Virus record (IMG/VR): IMGVR_UViG_3300042453_004124
Span: 1-27,342 of that record
Reading direction: 5' to 3' (one strand)
Length of the DNA stretch: 27,342 nt
Source of the DNA: a virus
Numbering within the stretch: the stretch's first letter is position 1; every line of letters starts with the position of its first letter. The notes below the pieces were generated by a model that did no database searches, was not told where the DNA came from, and saw only the letters and a list, made by a program, of their open reading frames with translations. Below are positions 12,874 through 21,508 of the stretch, one piece after another. The translations under genes and the position numbers were made by a program.

Positions 12874-15800
12874 TGCAGCCAGTTGTCCTTCCTTTTATAG
12901 TCGATGATAAAGCATCCGGCCCTCTTGCCGCCATTGCCGAGAACCTTGAAAAAGTTGCAAAAGCGACTTCAAGTGCATCTGCACGAGTACGGAATTTTGC
13001 AAAAACATTCACGGTATTAAATGAGGCGGTGACAAATGCTGCTCAAACCCTAAATACTACACAGTTCAAAAAAGGCAACCTAAACGCATACTTGCAGGTA
13101 ATGCAAGCGACCACGAATCAGTTAAAGGCGCAGGCCGCACATCAGAGACAACTGAACGCTGCACAAATGGTCGCCGCTCGACAACAGGCCGCAATTATAA
13201 GAGCGAATGCTTCTGCTTCGGCTACGGCTCATAAGGCGCAACAGGCGGCAATAGCTCAGACTGCGGCTTTGCAGCAGAAGACGGCCGCTCAAACGGCGGC
13301 AATGCAGCAAAAGGCGGCGGCCCAGACAGCAGCAATACAGCAGCAATCGGCCGCAAAAGCGAACGCGGCCAATGCCCTCGCCGCTCAGCGACAGGCAAGA
13401 ACAGCTCAGATACAGGCGAGAGGAAGTGGCGGTGGTGGTGGAGGCGGTGGAGGCGGTGGCTTAGGGGCAGTTACGTCTATTGGTGCTAACATTCTCAAGG
13501 CCGCCAGTTATGGCCTATCAATCGTATGGAAACTGACAAGAGATATTGTAGGTGTCGCTAAATTCCTTATTAGCATTCCGGGTCAGATATACTCTATTGG
13601 GAAAGCTGCATTTGACGTTATTTCCGGAGCGCTAGACAAGATAGTTCAACTTACAAGTCGTATCATTGAGATGGGCAACGAGTTTGAGAAGTTTCAATAC
13701 TCGTTCGCTTCAATGCTTATGGCCACAGGTGACTTTGAAGGAGTCAAAAACCAGTCTGAGAACATCATCGCGTCACTAGAATACGCAAACATGCTCTATG
13801 AAGACATGGTTGTCTTGGCGGCGGAACTTCCCGGTGAAGCTCAAGACTTCATGGACGCATTCTTGCTCGCGTTGCCTTCTGGGTCGAGAGTGGGTCTAAC
13901 CGACCCGCAAGAATTTATGGAGTTGTCCTCAAACGTTACCGCTATCGGTATCAGTTTGGGTCACTCCGCGTTGCGAGCCGGTAACTCTCTCAATCAGTTG
14001 CTGCAAGGAACGACTACCAAGCAAAATGCTCTTACGCAAAAACTCTTGACATCAATCGGAATGGCTACCGTTCAGTTCAACAAACTGAGGCCGGAAGAGC
14101 GACTAGCCAAGATCAAAGACATCGTAGACGCATACGGCGACGGCATCGAGTCATACAAGAATACCTATGACGCTCTCAACTCTACGATGCTTACTCACCT
14201 GAAGGAAATCGCTCGTATTGGTACAAAGCCAATCTTCGAGCATTCCAAGGTTGCTCTTAGAGAAATCAATCTACTGCTTGAACGATTTGGCCCGACGGTC
14301 ACCGACATGCTCTGGGAATTGTCAATGGATGTGCTCGACTATGTCGTAGCAATCCAGAACTATCTCAGGCCAATGTTTGATGACGCAACATACTATATAG
14401 CGGTTGCGCTAGATAAGAGTAGGGGATTCTTCGAGTCTTTCATCGAAGGAATTCTGTCAGTAATTCCATTCATCAAGCAGATTGGCAACGCCATCAAAGA
14501 AACGGCCATGAAAGTCTTTGGGTATCTTGGAGTCAAGATACCTAAAGTAGATGTCCCCAAAGTTGTCTTGGGATATCCAGAGCAAATTGAAAATTTCATC
14601 TCGGAACAATTCAAGGCCCATACACCAGAAGCAAAGAAGGAAAAAACGGCCAATAGAGAAGCACTCAAAGTTGCCTACAACGCGGCAATGGCAATTGAGC
14701 CATTTATTCCAAAGCAAATGGAGCAGTTCGCCAAGGCCGTCGGATTGAGCGGAGAGAAAGTCGCTCTGTTCGGAAAAGAACTAAAGTTTGAGGCCGAAAG
14801 AAAAGAATATGAAAAGAGATTCTTGGAAGTAAAATTTCCGTATCAAACAGTAGGTGGAGACTTCAGTTATCTCAAGAAGTCAATGCAACCCGCGTCTGAA
14901 AAGAAAAAACAAGCGGGAGAATACGACAAGTACAAAGATGTCGTTGAATACGAAAAGGGCCGTGCGAAGCCGACCATCGGAGAAGACCCTATTGTTTTCT
15001 ACGCGGGGAAGGTTATTGCATCCGTATTAAGTGCACTGATCGGCATTCCCGCCGCAATTGAGTCTTTCTACGCAGACCTTCCAAGCGGAATTGAAGTTGG
15101 ACTTGCCGCCGCATCTCAAGCTAGTCAGCAGTTCGCAGGTCTAACTCTTTCTACAAGCACGTCACTCATTAAACTGCATGATGGAATCTTTGGTTTAATT
15201 TTAGGATTTGGTCTAATAAAAGCTGCGGTACTGCCGATGCTCACGTCTTTAGCCGGAGGCATTGCAAGTATATTCGGCATGCTTGGGGGCTACTTCCCGA
15301 TCATTGGCCGAATCATATCTGCAATCAGCGCGGCCGGCCCAATTGCAATAATTGTTGGCATCATAGGAGGATTCCTCCGGTTTATGACATATACCGAGCA
15401 GTTCGCAATCTTCATGGGTGAACTACAGCTTGCTGGAGCTGAACTGGCCAGTGCATTACTACTCTTTGGTCGCATGGTAGGGTATATTTTCGACGCGATT
15501 GGTGCCGCATTTGCCGGACTGCTGCCCGGAGTGATGGCATTTATTTCGGGACTTGCTTCAGTGCTAAATGTAATTTTGTTTGTCGTTGAAAGAGTACTTA
15601 CACCGCTAATCAAGCCGTTTATAGCATTCATAAAACTGCTCGCATCCATATTTGGCTTTGTCTTCTCTCTGTTCGGCGCGATGGCTAAATCCGTCGCGTG
15701 GGCAATAATTGAAATATATAACTTCGCCAAAAGCAACACATGGATATCTTCCATAATTAAGGGGATTGGCGCAGTATTCCTTTGGTTTAATGACGCATTA

Positions 15801-16718
15801 GGCTCACTAGCGACGGCCGTTGATCGTGTTGCTGGATGGATGCTTGGAACCTCAACCAAGGGGCTAGGAGAAGCCAAAAAAGAATCTGGCATGTTTGGAG
15901 GACTCTACGACAAGGCACTAGATCTTTTTGGTTTGGATTCAGGTAAGTACAAGCCTAAATACAAATACTCGGAAGAGACGACCAAGGGCTTTTCTAAGAT
16001 CGCGGACATAGCCGCTACAAATTTTCAATCACAAGTACAAGGCAGTCTAAAGTCGGCACTTAGTTCAGGGGAAATCCTTTCCTCTGAGAAAATAAAAAAA
16101 CTTGGAGAGCCAGTCTCGGAGGCATTTAGAGAACAATTTGCAGAAGCGGAGAAACTAGCGTCGACAAAGGGAGACTACACAAAACTGTTTGAGATTGCCG
16201 CCGAGCAGTTGACTCTTTCACAAAGATTTAAGGGCTTTGGAAAAGATGTTGGATTGTCATCTACTGAATTCATTGAGACGGGTGCCGGAGCTATTGGACT
16301 TCAGGCTTTAGCTGTCGAACAGCAAAACAAGGCACTAAAAGCATACTCGGACAAGGCACTATCAGCATTAGAACCTCAGATTGAAGCAATGCTGCCCTCA
16401 GTCTATACCGAAGACATGAAGAAAGATGCACTTCAAATAATACTTGGCGATATCAAAGAAAGATACGCCGGGGCTACTTGGACACAGTTTGAGCCAATGG
16501 ATATACATACACCGGAAGCGGCCAAAGAAGTTCCGAAGTTCGCCGGCAAGGGCCTCAATAACTATCAAGACTTCCGAAATTCCCGATTCAGCATCAGTCA
16601 GAAATTTGAAGAGGGCTTTGACCCAGACCGTATTGCGGTTGCATTTACGCAAGATCTGTCGAAGATCGGCGAAAAGAGAATCCAGAGCGGTCTCTCCCCA
16701 CTTTACACTGTCAGATAA
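12873..16718 (+). CDS. Tail tape measure protein
   Basis: A 1281-aa protein, the longest in the window, located after the chaperones as usual. Residues about 1-185 are helical and very rich in Ala and Gln (repeats such as AAQTAAMQQKAAAQ), then a run of 11 glycines around residues 187-198, then amphipathic and hydrophobic helices. A large membrane-like block lies at about 765-960 (many Ile, Leu, Gly and Ala residues; for example GPIAIIVGIIGGFLRF and VFSLFGAMAKSVAW), typical of tape measures that insert into the host membrane during DNA delivery. No lysozyme or peptidase motif is evident. The protein sets tail length; its start shares one base with the frameshifted chaperone's stop (TAATG), implying coupling. 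The C-terminal third is charged and helical. Confidence 0.9.
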   Translation: MQPVVLPFIVDDKASGPLAAIAENLEKVAKATSSASARVRNFAKTFTVLNEAVTNAAQTLNTTQFKKGNLNAYLQVMQATTNQLKAQAAHQRQLNAAQMVAARQQAAIIRANASASATAHKAQQAAIAQTAALQQKTAAQTAAMQQKAAAQTAAIQQQSAAKANAANALAAQRQARTAQIQARGSGGGGGGGGGGGLGAVTSIGANILKAASYGLSIVWKLTRDIVGVAKFLISIPGQIYSIGKAAFDVISGALDKIVQLTSRIIEMGNEFEKFQYSFASMLMATGDFEGVKNQSENIIASLEYANMLYEDMVVLAAELPGEAQDFMDAFLLALPSGSRVGLTDPQEFMELSSNVTAIGISLGHSALRAGNSLNQLLQGTTTKQNALTQKLLTSIGMATVQFNKLRPEERLAKIKDIVDAYGDGIESYKNTYDALNSTMLTHLKEIARIGTKPIFEHSKVALREINLLLERFGPTVTDMLWELSMDVLDYVVAIQNYLRPMFDDATYYIAVALDKSRGFFESFIEGILSVIPFIKQIGNAIKETAMKVFGYLGVKIPKVDVPKVVLGYPEQIENFISEQFKAHTPEAKKEKTANREALKVAYNAAMAIEPFIPKQMEQFAKAVGLSGEKVALFGKELKFEAERKEYEKRFLEVKFPYQTVGGDFSYLKKSMQPASEKKKQAGEYDKYKDVVEYEKGRAKPTIGEDPIVFYAGKVIASVLSALIGIPAAIESFYADLPSGIEVGLAAASQASQQFAGLTLSTSTSLIKLHDGIFGLILGFGLIKAAVLPMLTSLAGGIASIFGMLGGYFPIIGRIISAISAAGPIAIIVGIIGGFLRFMTYTEQFAIFMGELQLAGAELASALLLFGRMVGYIFDAIGAAFAGLLPGVMAFISGLASVLNVILFVVERVLTPLIKPFIAFIKLLASIFGFVFSLFGAMAKSVAWAIIEIYNFAKSNTWISSIIKGIGAVFLWFNDALGSLATAVDRVAGWMLGTSTKGLGEAKKESGMFGGLYDKALDLFGLDSGKYKPKYKYSEETTKGFSKIADIAATNFQSQVQGSLKSALSSGEILSSEKIKKLGEPVSEAFREQFAEAEKLASTKGDYTKLFEIAAEQLTLSQRFKGFGKDVGLSSTEFIETGAGAIGLQALAVEQQNKALKAYSDKALSALEPQIEAMLPSVYTEDMKKDALQIILGDIKERYAGATWTQFEPMDIHTPEAAKEVPKFAGKGLNNYQDFRNSRFSISQKFEEGFDPDRIAVAFTQDLSKIGEKRIQSGLSPLYTVR

Positions 16719-16729
16719 TGAGGTAGTCG

Positions 16730-18133
16730 ATGTCCGTAGATTTGTTACTAAGTAATCCGCTCAATACTCCGAATGCGGCTCCGTTACAGCCTGTTTCGGC
16801 AAGCAGTTTCCTGCAGCCCGTTTCAGGAGCGGATGTTCTTCAGCCTGTACCCCGCAGTGACTTTCTTCAGCCTGTTGTTTTTCCGGGTGGTACGACCAAC
16901 ACACAAACACAGAATGCCTTTAGTAAACTAACATCAATAGCAACATCTTTTACATTCAAGGAACTCACTGGAGAAAAGCGAACACTTAAATTGACAGGAA
17001 GAGCGCTTCCCTATCGACCACTATCATTGTCTGGAACGATGAGAGCTGAGGTGACGTACTATCCCGGCAGTCCCGAGCCTACAGTTCAGATGCTCGGTTC
17101 TACTGAAGAAGAAACGACCATCACAGGAATGTGGAAGGACAGATTTATCACGCTTGACAGCGGGTTTGCAACGTTAGGCAATGTCCCGCTTCCCGATGCC
17201 AAGAGTGTCGTCGATGCAATGGATGACATGAGGCGCAAGGGCCAGCTCATTGAAATTGCTTGGGATGAGATCGTCAGGCAGGGATATATCAGTCAATTTG
17301 AGCAAATATGGGATTCTCGTAGAGATGTCTCATGGTCGGTGACCTTTCGTTGCATCAACCAAGGCGACTCCGTCGCGAATGCCCAGACCTCGACGGTCAG
17401 CAAGCCCGACCAGTTCGCCGCGACGATTCAAAACCTACTCGAAACAGCGGCACAGTCTTGGGGGCCAGATATTCTTCAGAAGTTTCTTGCTTTGACAAGA
17501 TTCCCTCGGGCGGGTGGAAACATCCTAGACAGGTTTAGGAAACTTGCTCAAGAGTCGTCGATTGTCCCTTCCGTCAAAAAAAGCAGTCTGTTTTTGAACA
17601 GGGCCAAAGAGTTTGCCACACGGTTTTCAACAGAAATCCGACTCGCAAGAGGTGCACTTGATAATGCGCTAAATGGAATCAGCAATAAGGCTCAACTCGT
17701 GGAGGATGTGCTTTCTCGCTCTAATGCCGTCTTAGAACGGGCAATAGACTTCAACAGAAAATTGCGCTCACGTCCTTTAGAAGAGCACATTCTCAACGCG
17801 GCGGCAAATTCTACAACTTTAGGGCAAGTTCTCGCCGTCGCGGCAAGCGTAAGAGAACTTTCCGGAAACATGCGTCAGCTCGCTCACGAGATGGCCAACA
17901 CTCGAATTACTCTCAAGACAACGAAGAAGAAGGACGCGACTCCAATTTCCGCTCCGTTCGTTGCTCGCCAAGGAGATGATTTGCGTACCGTCGCAAGAAT
18001 TACAATGGGAGACGCTAATGCTTGGCGAGTCATTGCCGCATACAATAATCTGCAGTCTTCAGAGTTAGAGCCGGGACAAAGAGTTTACATCCCTAACCGT
18101 TCGATGGTAGCAAAAGGCTCCAATCCGAGATAA
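16730..18133 (+). CDS. LysM-containing tail / baseplate protein
   Basis: A 467-aa protein after the tape measure. It opens with four 9-residue repeats (LQPV at 19, 28, 37 and 46), then a beta domain (about 64-215: FKELTGEKRTLKLTGRALPY, then GTMRAEVTYYPGSPEP, TGMWKDRFI, QIWDSRRDVSWSVTF), a helical middle, and a C-terminal LysM-type module (about 411-457: DLRTVARITMGDANAWRVIAAYNNL...LEPGQRVYIPN). Such proteins (P2 gpX-like, phage Mu gp43 region, T4 gp53-like) sit in the hub-proximal baseplate, where the LysM fold joins wedge or tube parts rather than acting as a cell-wall binder. GAGGTAG precedes the start. Exact homologue not determined. Confidence 0.75.
   Translation: MSVDLLLSNPLNTPNAAPLQPVSASSFLQPVSGADVLQPVPRSDFLQPVVFPGGTTNTQTQNAFSKLTSIATSFTFKELTGEKRTLKLTGRALPYRPLSLSGTMRAEVTYYPGSPEPTVQMLGSTEEETTITGMWKDRFITLDSGFATLGNVPLPDAKSVVDAMDDMRRKGQLIEIAWDEIVRQGYISQFEQIWDSRRDVSWSVTFRCINQGDSVANAQTSTVSKPDQFAATIQNLLETAAQSWGPDILQKFLALTRFPRAGGNILDRFRKLAQESSIVPSVKKSSLFLNRAKEFATRFSTEIRLARGALDNALNGISNKAQLVEDVLSRSNAVLERAIDFNRKLRSRPLEEHILNAAANSTTLGQVLAVAASVRELSGNMRQLAHEMANTRITLKTTKKKDATPISAPFVARQGDDLRTVARITMGDANAWRVIAAYNNLQSSELEPGQRVYIPNRSMVAKGSNPR
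16784..16891 (+). repeat. Four tandem 27-base coding repeats (LQPV nonapeptide)
   Basis: The LysM protein's residues 19-54 consist of four units of nine residues, each beginning LQPV: LQPVSASSF, LQPVSGADV, LQPVPRSDF, LQPVVFPGG. The DNA units differ at many third positions (for example TTACAGCCTGTT versus CTGCAGCCCGTT), so the array is old or selected at protein level rather than a fresh slippage product. Confidence 0.85.
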
Positions 18134-18147
18134 AGGAGTCCGTCGCC

Positions 18148-19986
18148 ATGCCTATGTACTACCCTTCTCTAGTGGTTTCTCTTCGCATTCGCTTTGACAA
18201 GTACTTCAATATCGTCCCTGAAAAAACGATGCAGTCTTTCAATACGGTTGAAGATCTTATCTTGCAACCAGAAGATGAAGTAAAAAAAATCCTTGAGCCA
18301 TTGGTTACAGCAGAAACACAGAGTAAAGACAGTTTTTCTCATCTTGTCTATGTCATGCCAATGTCTGCAAGCGTTGAGATTCCCGGTTATCGTCAGGCAG
18401 GAAAGTTTTCTTTGTCATTCAGATGGAGAGAGCTTCCTATAGACCCAAGACTTATCAGAGCATGCGGTGTAGAAATCCATTTAGGTTCTGTTACGCCTTC
18501 CGACTTTGCCACTGGAATGATGAAGAAAGAGGCAAACTGGACAAGAAAGTCCATAATCAATATTCGAGACTCTTTGGATGTAATCCGAAAGGACACCGTC
18601 GTCATGGTGGGAACTGTCGACTCGTGGTCAGTTGACTACGATGACTCCGGCGGTACTGTAAACTTAGAAGGACGAGACATTCGAGGCTTACTGCTTGACA
18701 TGAAGACAGGCCCGGAGATCTTCAAGAATATTGACGTGAATCAAGACATTAAGAGTGTTGTAGAGCAAGTGCTAGCGTCACATCCATTGCTTGGCCCCGC
18801 AAACTCCGCAAACGGCTCTCTTCGAGTAAGAGTAGAAGCAAATCCAGAGCTATTCCCCGGAGGTCGACTACCCCTTGTCTTCGACGATGACCTAACAACT
18901 AGAGTCAACAAAAAAGCAAGAGTTGCTGCAAGAAAAGGCAAAATTACAACGACCGAAAAAACCAAGGTATCGACAAAAGCCCCAAAGCCGAAGACAGGCG
19001 CGCAGCCTGATGGAGATAAAGACAGGCTAGGATATTGGGATATCATTGTCCATTATTGCTATCTTGTCGGTGTTATTCCTATCGTTGTTGGGGAGACAAT
19101 CGTCCTAAAGCCGGTGAGAAACGTTTACGATACGAGAGTCAATGCAGGAACGAATCCGAAAGAACCTACCGTATTTCAAGATGGACGGCCTCGTGTCGTT
19201 GTTCTCAGTGATGGAAGACAAGAGGAAATCAGGTTCCGCCGAATGGTATATGGCAGAGACGTAAAGACCCTGAAGTTTGAGCGCAAGATCGGTGGCATAA
19301 AGGCTCAGCCAATCAAGCTTGTTTCCGTTGATACGTCAAGTGAGGAGCGAGGGGCAGACAGAATGATCTCTGTGTTTCACCCTCCCGAGGCAGAGCCAAA
19401 AAATAAGAGAACCACTGGAGAGTCGGCAGACGGGTCAGCAAGTTCGGGCAATCCACTCATTATCCATATGACAGGTGTCAAGAGTAAAGAGAGACTTGCT
19501 CAGATTGCAGAAGCAATCTTTGAGGAGATTGGACATAGTGAGATTGGCGGCTCTTGCGAGACGCGTGCGCTTTGTTCGTTTGGTGGAGACAACAGCGACC
19601 CAGACTTGTTGCGACTAAGGCCCGGCGACCCGGTTCAGTTCCTTACGGATACTCGAACCCTGTCTAGTCGTGCTCCTCTCGTTTCCGAGTTGACAGACTG
19701 GTCTAGGATGGGCTTTGATGAGGCGGTCAAAACCACTGCGGAGAGGCTTGGCAATTCATCTGGAGATCTACAGTTGGCAAGAGCAATCGTAGCGGCCTCA
19801 AGAGGCATGGTCTTTGAGCTGTCTTCATTCTTTCGAGTCCATACGGTAAAGTATGATTGGAAGGCCGAGAGTGGGGTCAGTATCTCCTTTGACTTCCATA
19901 ACTTCATTGAAGTTCGCTCGCAAGATAGAAGCACCATTGACCTTCCGGTAACACCTAGTTCAAAAGCCCCGCTGAAAAAAGGATAG
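18148..19986 (+). CDS. Baseplate hub protein (late control D / gp27-like)
   Basis: A 612-aa protein between the LysM protein and the spike, where gpD/gp27-type hubs lie. It has the beta-rich N-terminal barrel pattern (VYVMPMSASVEIPGYRQAGKFSLSFRWRELPID), a conserved-looking segment GTVDSWSVDYDDSGGTVNLEGRDIRGLLLDMK (about 151-190) typical of gpD-like hubs, then SVVEQVLASHP. A Lys-rich, probably disordered linker follows (about 252-290), then GYWDIIVHYCYLVGVIPIVVGETIVLKP and further beta segments (KTLKFERKIGGIKAQPIKLVSV, MISVFHPPEAEP). The C-terminal part has RLRPGDPVQFLTD. Hubs form the trimer-hexamer adaptor between spike and tube. TAAAGGAG precedes the start. Confidence 0.8.
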   Translation: MPMYYPSLVVSLRIRFDKYFNIVPEKTMQSFNTVEDLILQPEDEVKKILEPLVTAETQSKDSFSHLVYVMPMSASVEIPGYRQAGKFSLSFRWRELPIDPRLIRACGVEIHLGSVTPSDFATGMMKKEANWTRKSIINIRDSLDVIRKDTVVMVGTVDSWSVDYDDSGGTVNLEGRDIRGLLLDMKTGPEIFKNIDVNQDIKSVVEQVLASHPLLGPANSANGSLRVRVEANPELFPGGRLPLVFDDDLTTRVNKKARVAARKGKITTTEKTKVSTKAPKPKTGAQPDGDKDRLGYWDIIVHYCYLVGVIPIVVGETIVLKPVRNVYDTRVNAGTNPKEPTVFQDGRPRVVVLSDGRQEEIRFRRMVYGRDVKTLKFERKIGGIKAQPIKLVSVDTSSEERGADRMISVFHPPEAEPKNKRTTGESADGSASSGNPLIIHMTGVKSKERLAQIAEAIFEEIGHSEIGGSCETRALCSFGGDNSDPDLLRLRPGDPVQFLTDTRTLSSRAPLVSELTDWSRMGFDEAVKTTAERLGNSSGDLQLARAIVAASRGMVFELSSFFRVHTVKYDWKAESGVSISFDFHNFIEVRSQDRSTIDLPVTPSSKAPLKKG

Positions 19987-19988
19987 AA

Positions 19989-20714
19989 ATGAGAACAAAT
20001 ATCTCGACATCGATTGATACTGGACGACTTGGTGAAGCCCTATCTCGACCCGGAATTGACCCGAGATGCTGGATATGCCTCGCCGTTGTTGAAGATATTG
20101 CCATTGACCCGGACGAGGGCGTATTTGTAGATGTCCTGACAATGCCATGGAGAGAAGAGATCACCGCGAGGCTTGCATCGCCTTATGTTGCAAGCGGCTC
20201 TGGAATGTATTTCCCGATCAAGGTTGGAGACGAAGTCTTGGTCGCCCTTCCCGATGGAAGCCCGATGCAAGGGGCTTGTGTTATTGGTCGTCTTTTCTCT
20301 CCTGCAGACCCGCCATCACTTCAGTTTGCTAAAGATCCCTCGACGGTAAATCCGGAGATTCCAGAAACGCTCAACATGACCGATGACGTTGTTTTGGTTG
20401 TTGAAAAAAATCAGTCGTTTCGTATTCAAGTGCAGAATGATACGAGCACAAACGAGTTTATCTTCAACGGCGACGAATTTCGTGTTACGCTGAACGGTAA
20501 TGCGAAGATTTATCTTGGCGGTGATTCTTCGACGACGCAACCATTGGCCTTGGCGAATGAGCTTGAAAACTTTTTTAGCCTTGTAGACCCATTGAGTGTC
20601 ACAAGTCTTTATGTTTGGCTGCAAGGACTAGCGGCGATGCCGGCTGTCAACTATCTTACTCCATTACCACCGTTTCCAAACTCGATAAAAGCGAGCAAGG
20701 TGGAAGGCAAATGA
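19989..20714 (+). CDS. Baseplate spike protein, gpV-like OB-fold
   Basis: A 241-aa protein starting three bases after the hub stop. Residues about 25-105 show the gpV/gp5 OB-fold pattern: RCWICLAVVEDIAIDPDEGVFVDVLTMPW, then YFPIKVGDEVLVALPDGSPMQGACVIGRLFSPADPP. The middle (about 125-180) has short beta repeats (FRIQVQNDTSTNEFIFNGDEFRVTLNGNAKIYLGG) that could form the beta-helical needle of a membrane-piercing spike. The last 60 residues are less clear. The C-terminus overlaps the next gene by ATGA (20711-20714). In this class the trimeric spike punctures the outer membrane of Gram-negative hosts; a Gram-negative host is therefore plausible but not shown. Confidence 0.8.
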   Translation: MRTNISTSIDTGRLGEALSRPGIDPRCWICLAVVEDIAIDPDEGVFVDVLTMPWREEITARLASPYVASGSGMYFPIKVGDEVLVALPDGSPMQGACVIGRLFSPADPPSLQFAKDPSTVNPEIPETLNMTDDVVLVVEKNQSFRIQVQNDTSTNEFIFNGDEFRVTLNGNAKIYLGGDSSTTQPLALANELENFFSLVDPLSVTSLYVWLQGLAAMPAVNYLTPLPPFPNSIKASKVEGK

Positions 20715-21502
20715 CAATCTTCGCGGGATACGGAATCTCTCCGTATGGAACTAGTGCCCTTGGGATGCCGACAGAGATGTCGGTCGGATTCGCCTTCGCA
20801 TCTTCTATTCGCAGGGTGCGAGTTCGATTGACTTCACCCCCACGAATGAAGACAAAGTCTGTACCCGGAGACGCACTCAATCCTAAGAGTTGGAGTGTAA
20901 CTAGACTTGATACACTAGAGTCTCTTTTCGTATTGCAGGTCGAGCCTGTAAACAGCACTACGTTCGACCTATACACAATGAAAAAATTCGGAGATTATCC
21001 CATAGAGCACGAGGTTCGAGCGGAGCTTTTGTTCTCGATGGGCGGTTCTGAAGTTGTTGCGCCTGTCAGCGCGATGTTCTGGGGAGTTACATGGATATTC
21101 CCGACAACTCCAGATATTCCTTTCACAAGTGACTTGAAGTACGTTCAGCCCGGAGTCTTTGATGTAGATTCTGGTGGCGACTACAGCAACATTTCCGAAC
21201 TAGAAGTGCTCAAGAAGGTGTTGCTGCGCAAGCTAACAACTGTGCCTGCATCCTTTTTTCACTTGCCAAATTTTGGTATTGGACTAAGAGCCAAAGAACC
21301 GTTTTCAACGACGGACTTGTTGAAACTAAAAAAACAAATAGAATTAGCGGCACTTGAAGAGCCAGAGGTTTTACAGGCCGTCGTAATGATGTCATTCTCT
21401 GCGGATGGAATCCTGATTATAAAATTGCAAGTGAGGACATCGGACAATCAGTCGCTAGAAATGTCTTCAACCATGCAAACCAACTACGCACCACTACTGT
21501 GA
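20711..21502 (+). CDS. Baseplate wedge protein, gp25/gpW-like with N-terminal extension
   Basis: A 263-aa protein from the ATG at 20711 inside the previous gene's stop (ATGA); an upstream in-frame ATG at 20615 would sit deep within the spike gene. The C-terminal about 110 residues match the gp25/gpW pattern: ISELEVLKKVLLRKLTTVPASFFHLPNFGIGL (161-192), a helix LLKLKKQIELAALEEPEVLQAV, and a strand ILIIKLQVRTSD. This wedge core normally spans about 110-150 aa. The first 150 residues form a separate beta-rich domain (YGISPYGTSAL, VRVRLTSPP, LNPKSWSVTRLD), probably an Ig/FN3-like module, so this looks like a fusion. It initiates sheath assembly with gpJ in related systems. Confidence 0.75.
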   Translation: MTIFAGYGISPYGTSALGMPTEMSVGFAFASSIRRVRVRLTSPPRMKTKSVPGDALNPKSWSVTRLDTLESLFVLQVEPVNSTTFDLYTMKKFGDYPIEHEVRAELLFSMGGSEVVAPVSAMFWGVTWIFPTTPDIPFTSDLKYVQPGVFDVDSGGDYSNISELEVLKKVLLRKLTTVPASFFHLPNFGIGLRAKEPFSTTDLLKLKKQIELAALEEPEVLQAVVMMSFSADGILIIKLQVRTSDNQSLEMSSTMQTNYAPLL

Positions 21503-21508
21503 GAGACA

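Noticed and set aside
15290-15892. A 200-aa minus-strand open frame inside the tape measure.
   Set aside because: Composition mirrors the antisense of a hydrophobic coding region; no start signal and all neighbours are on the + strand.
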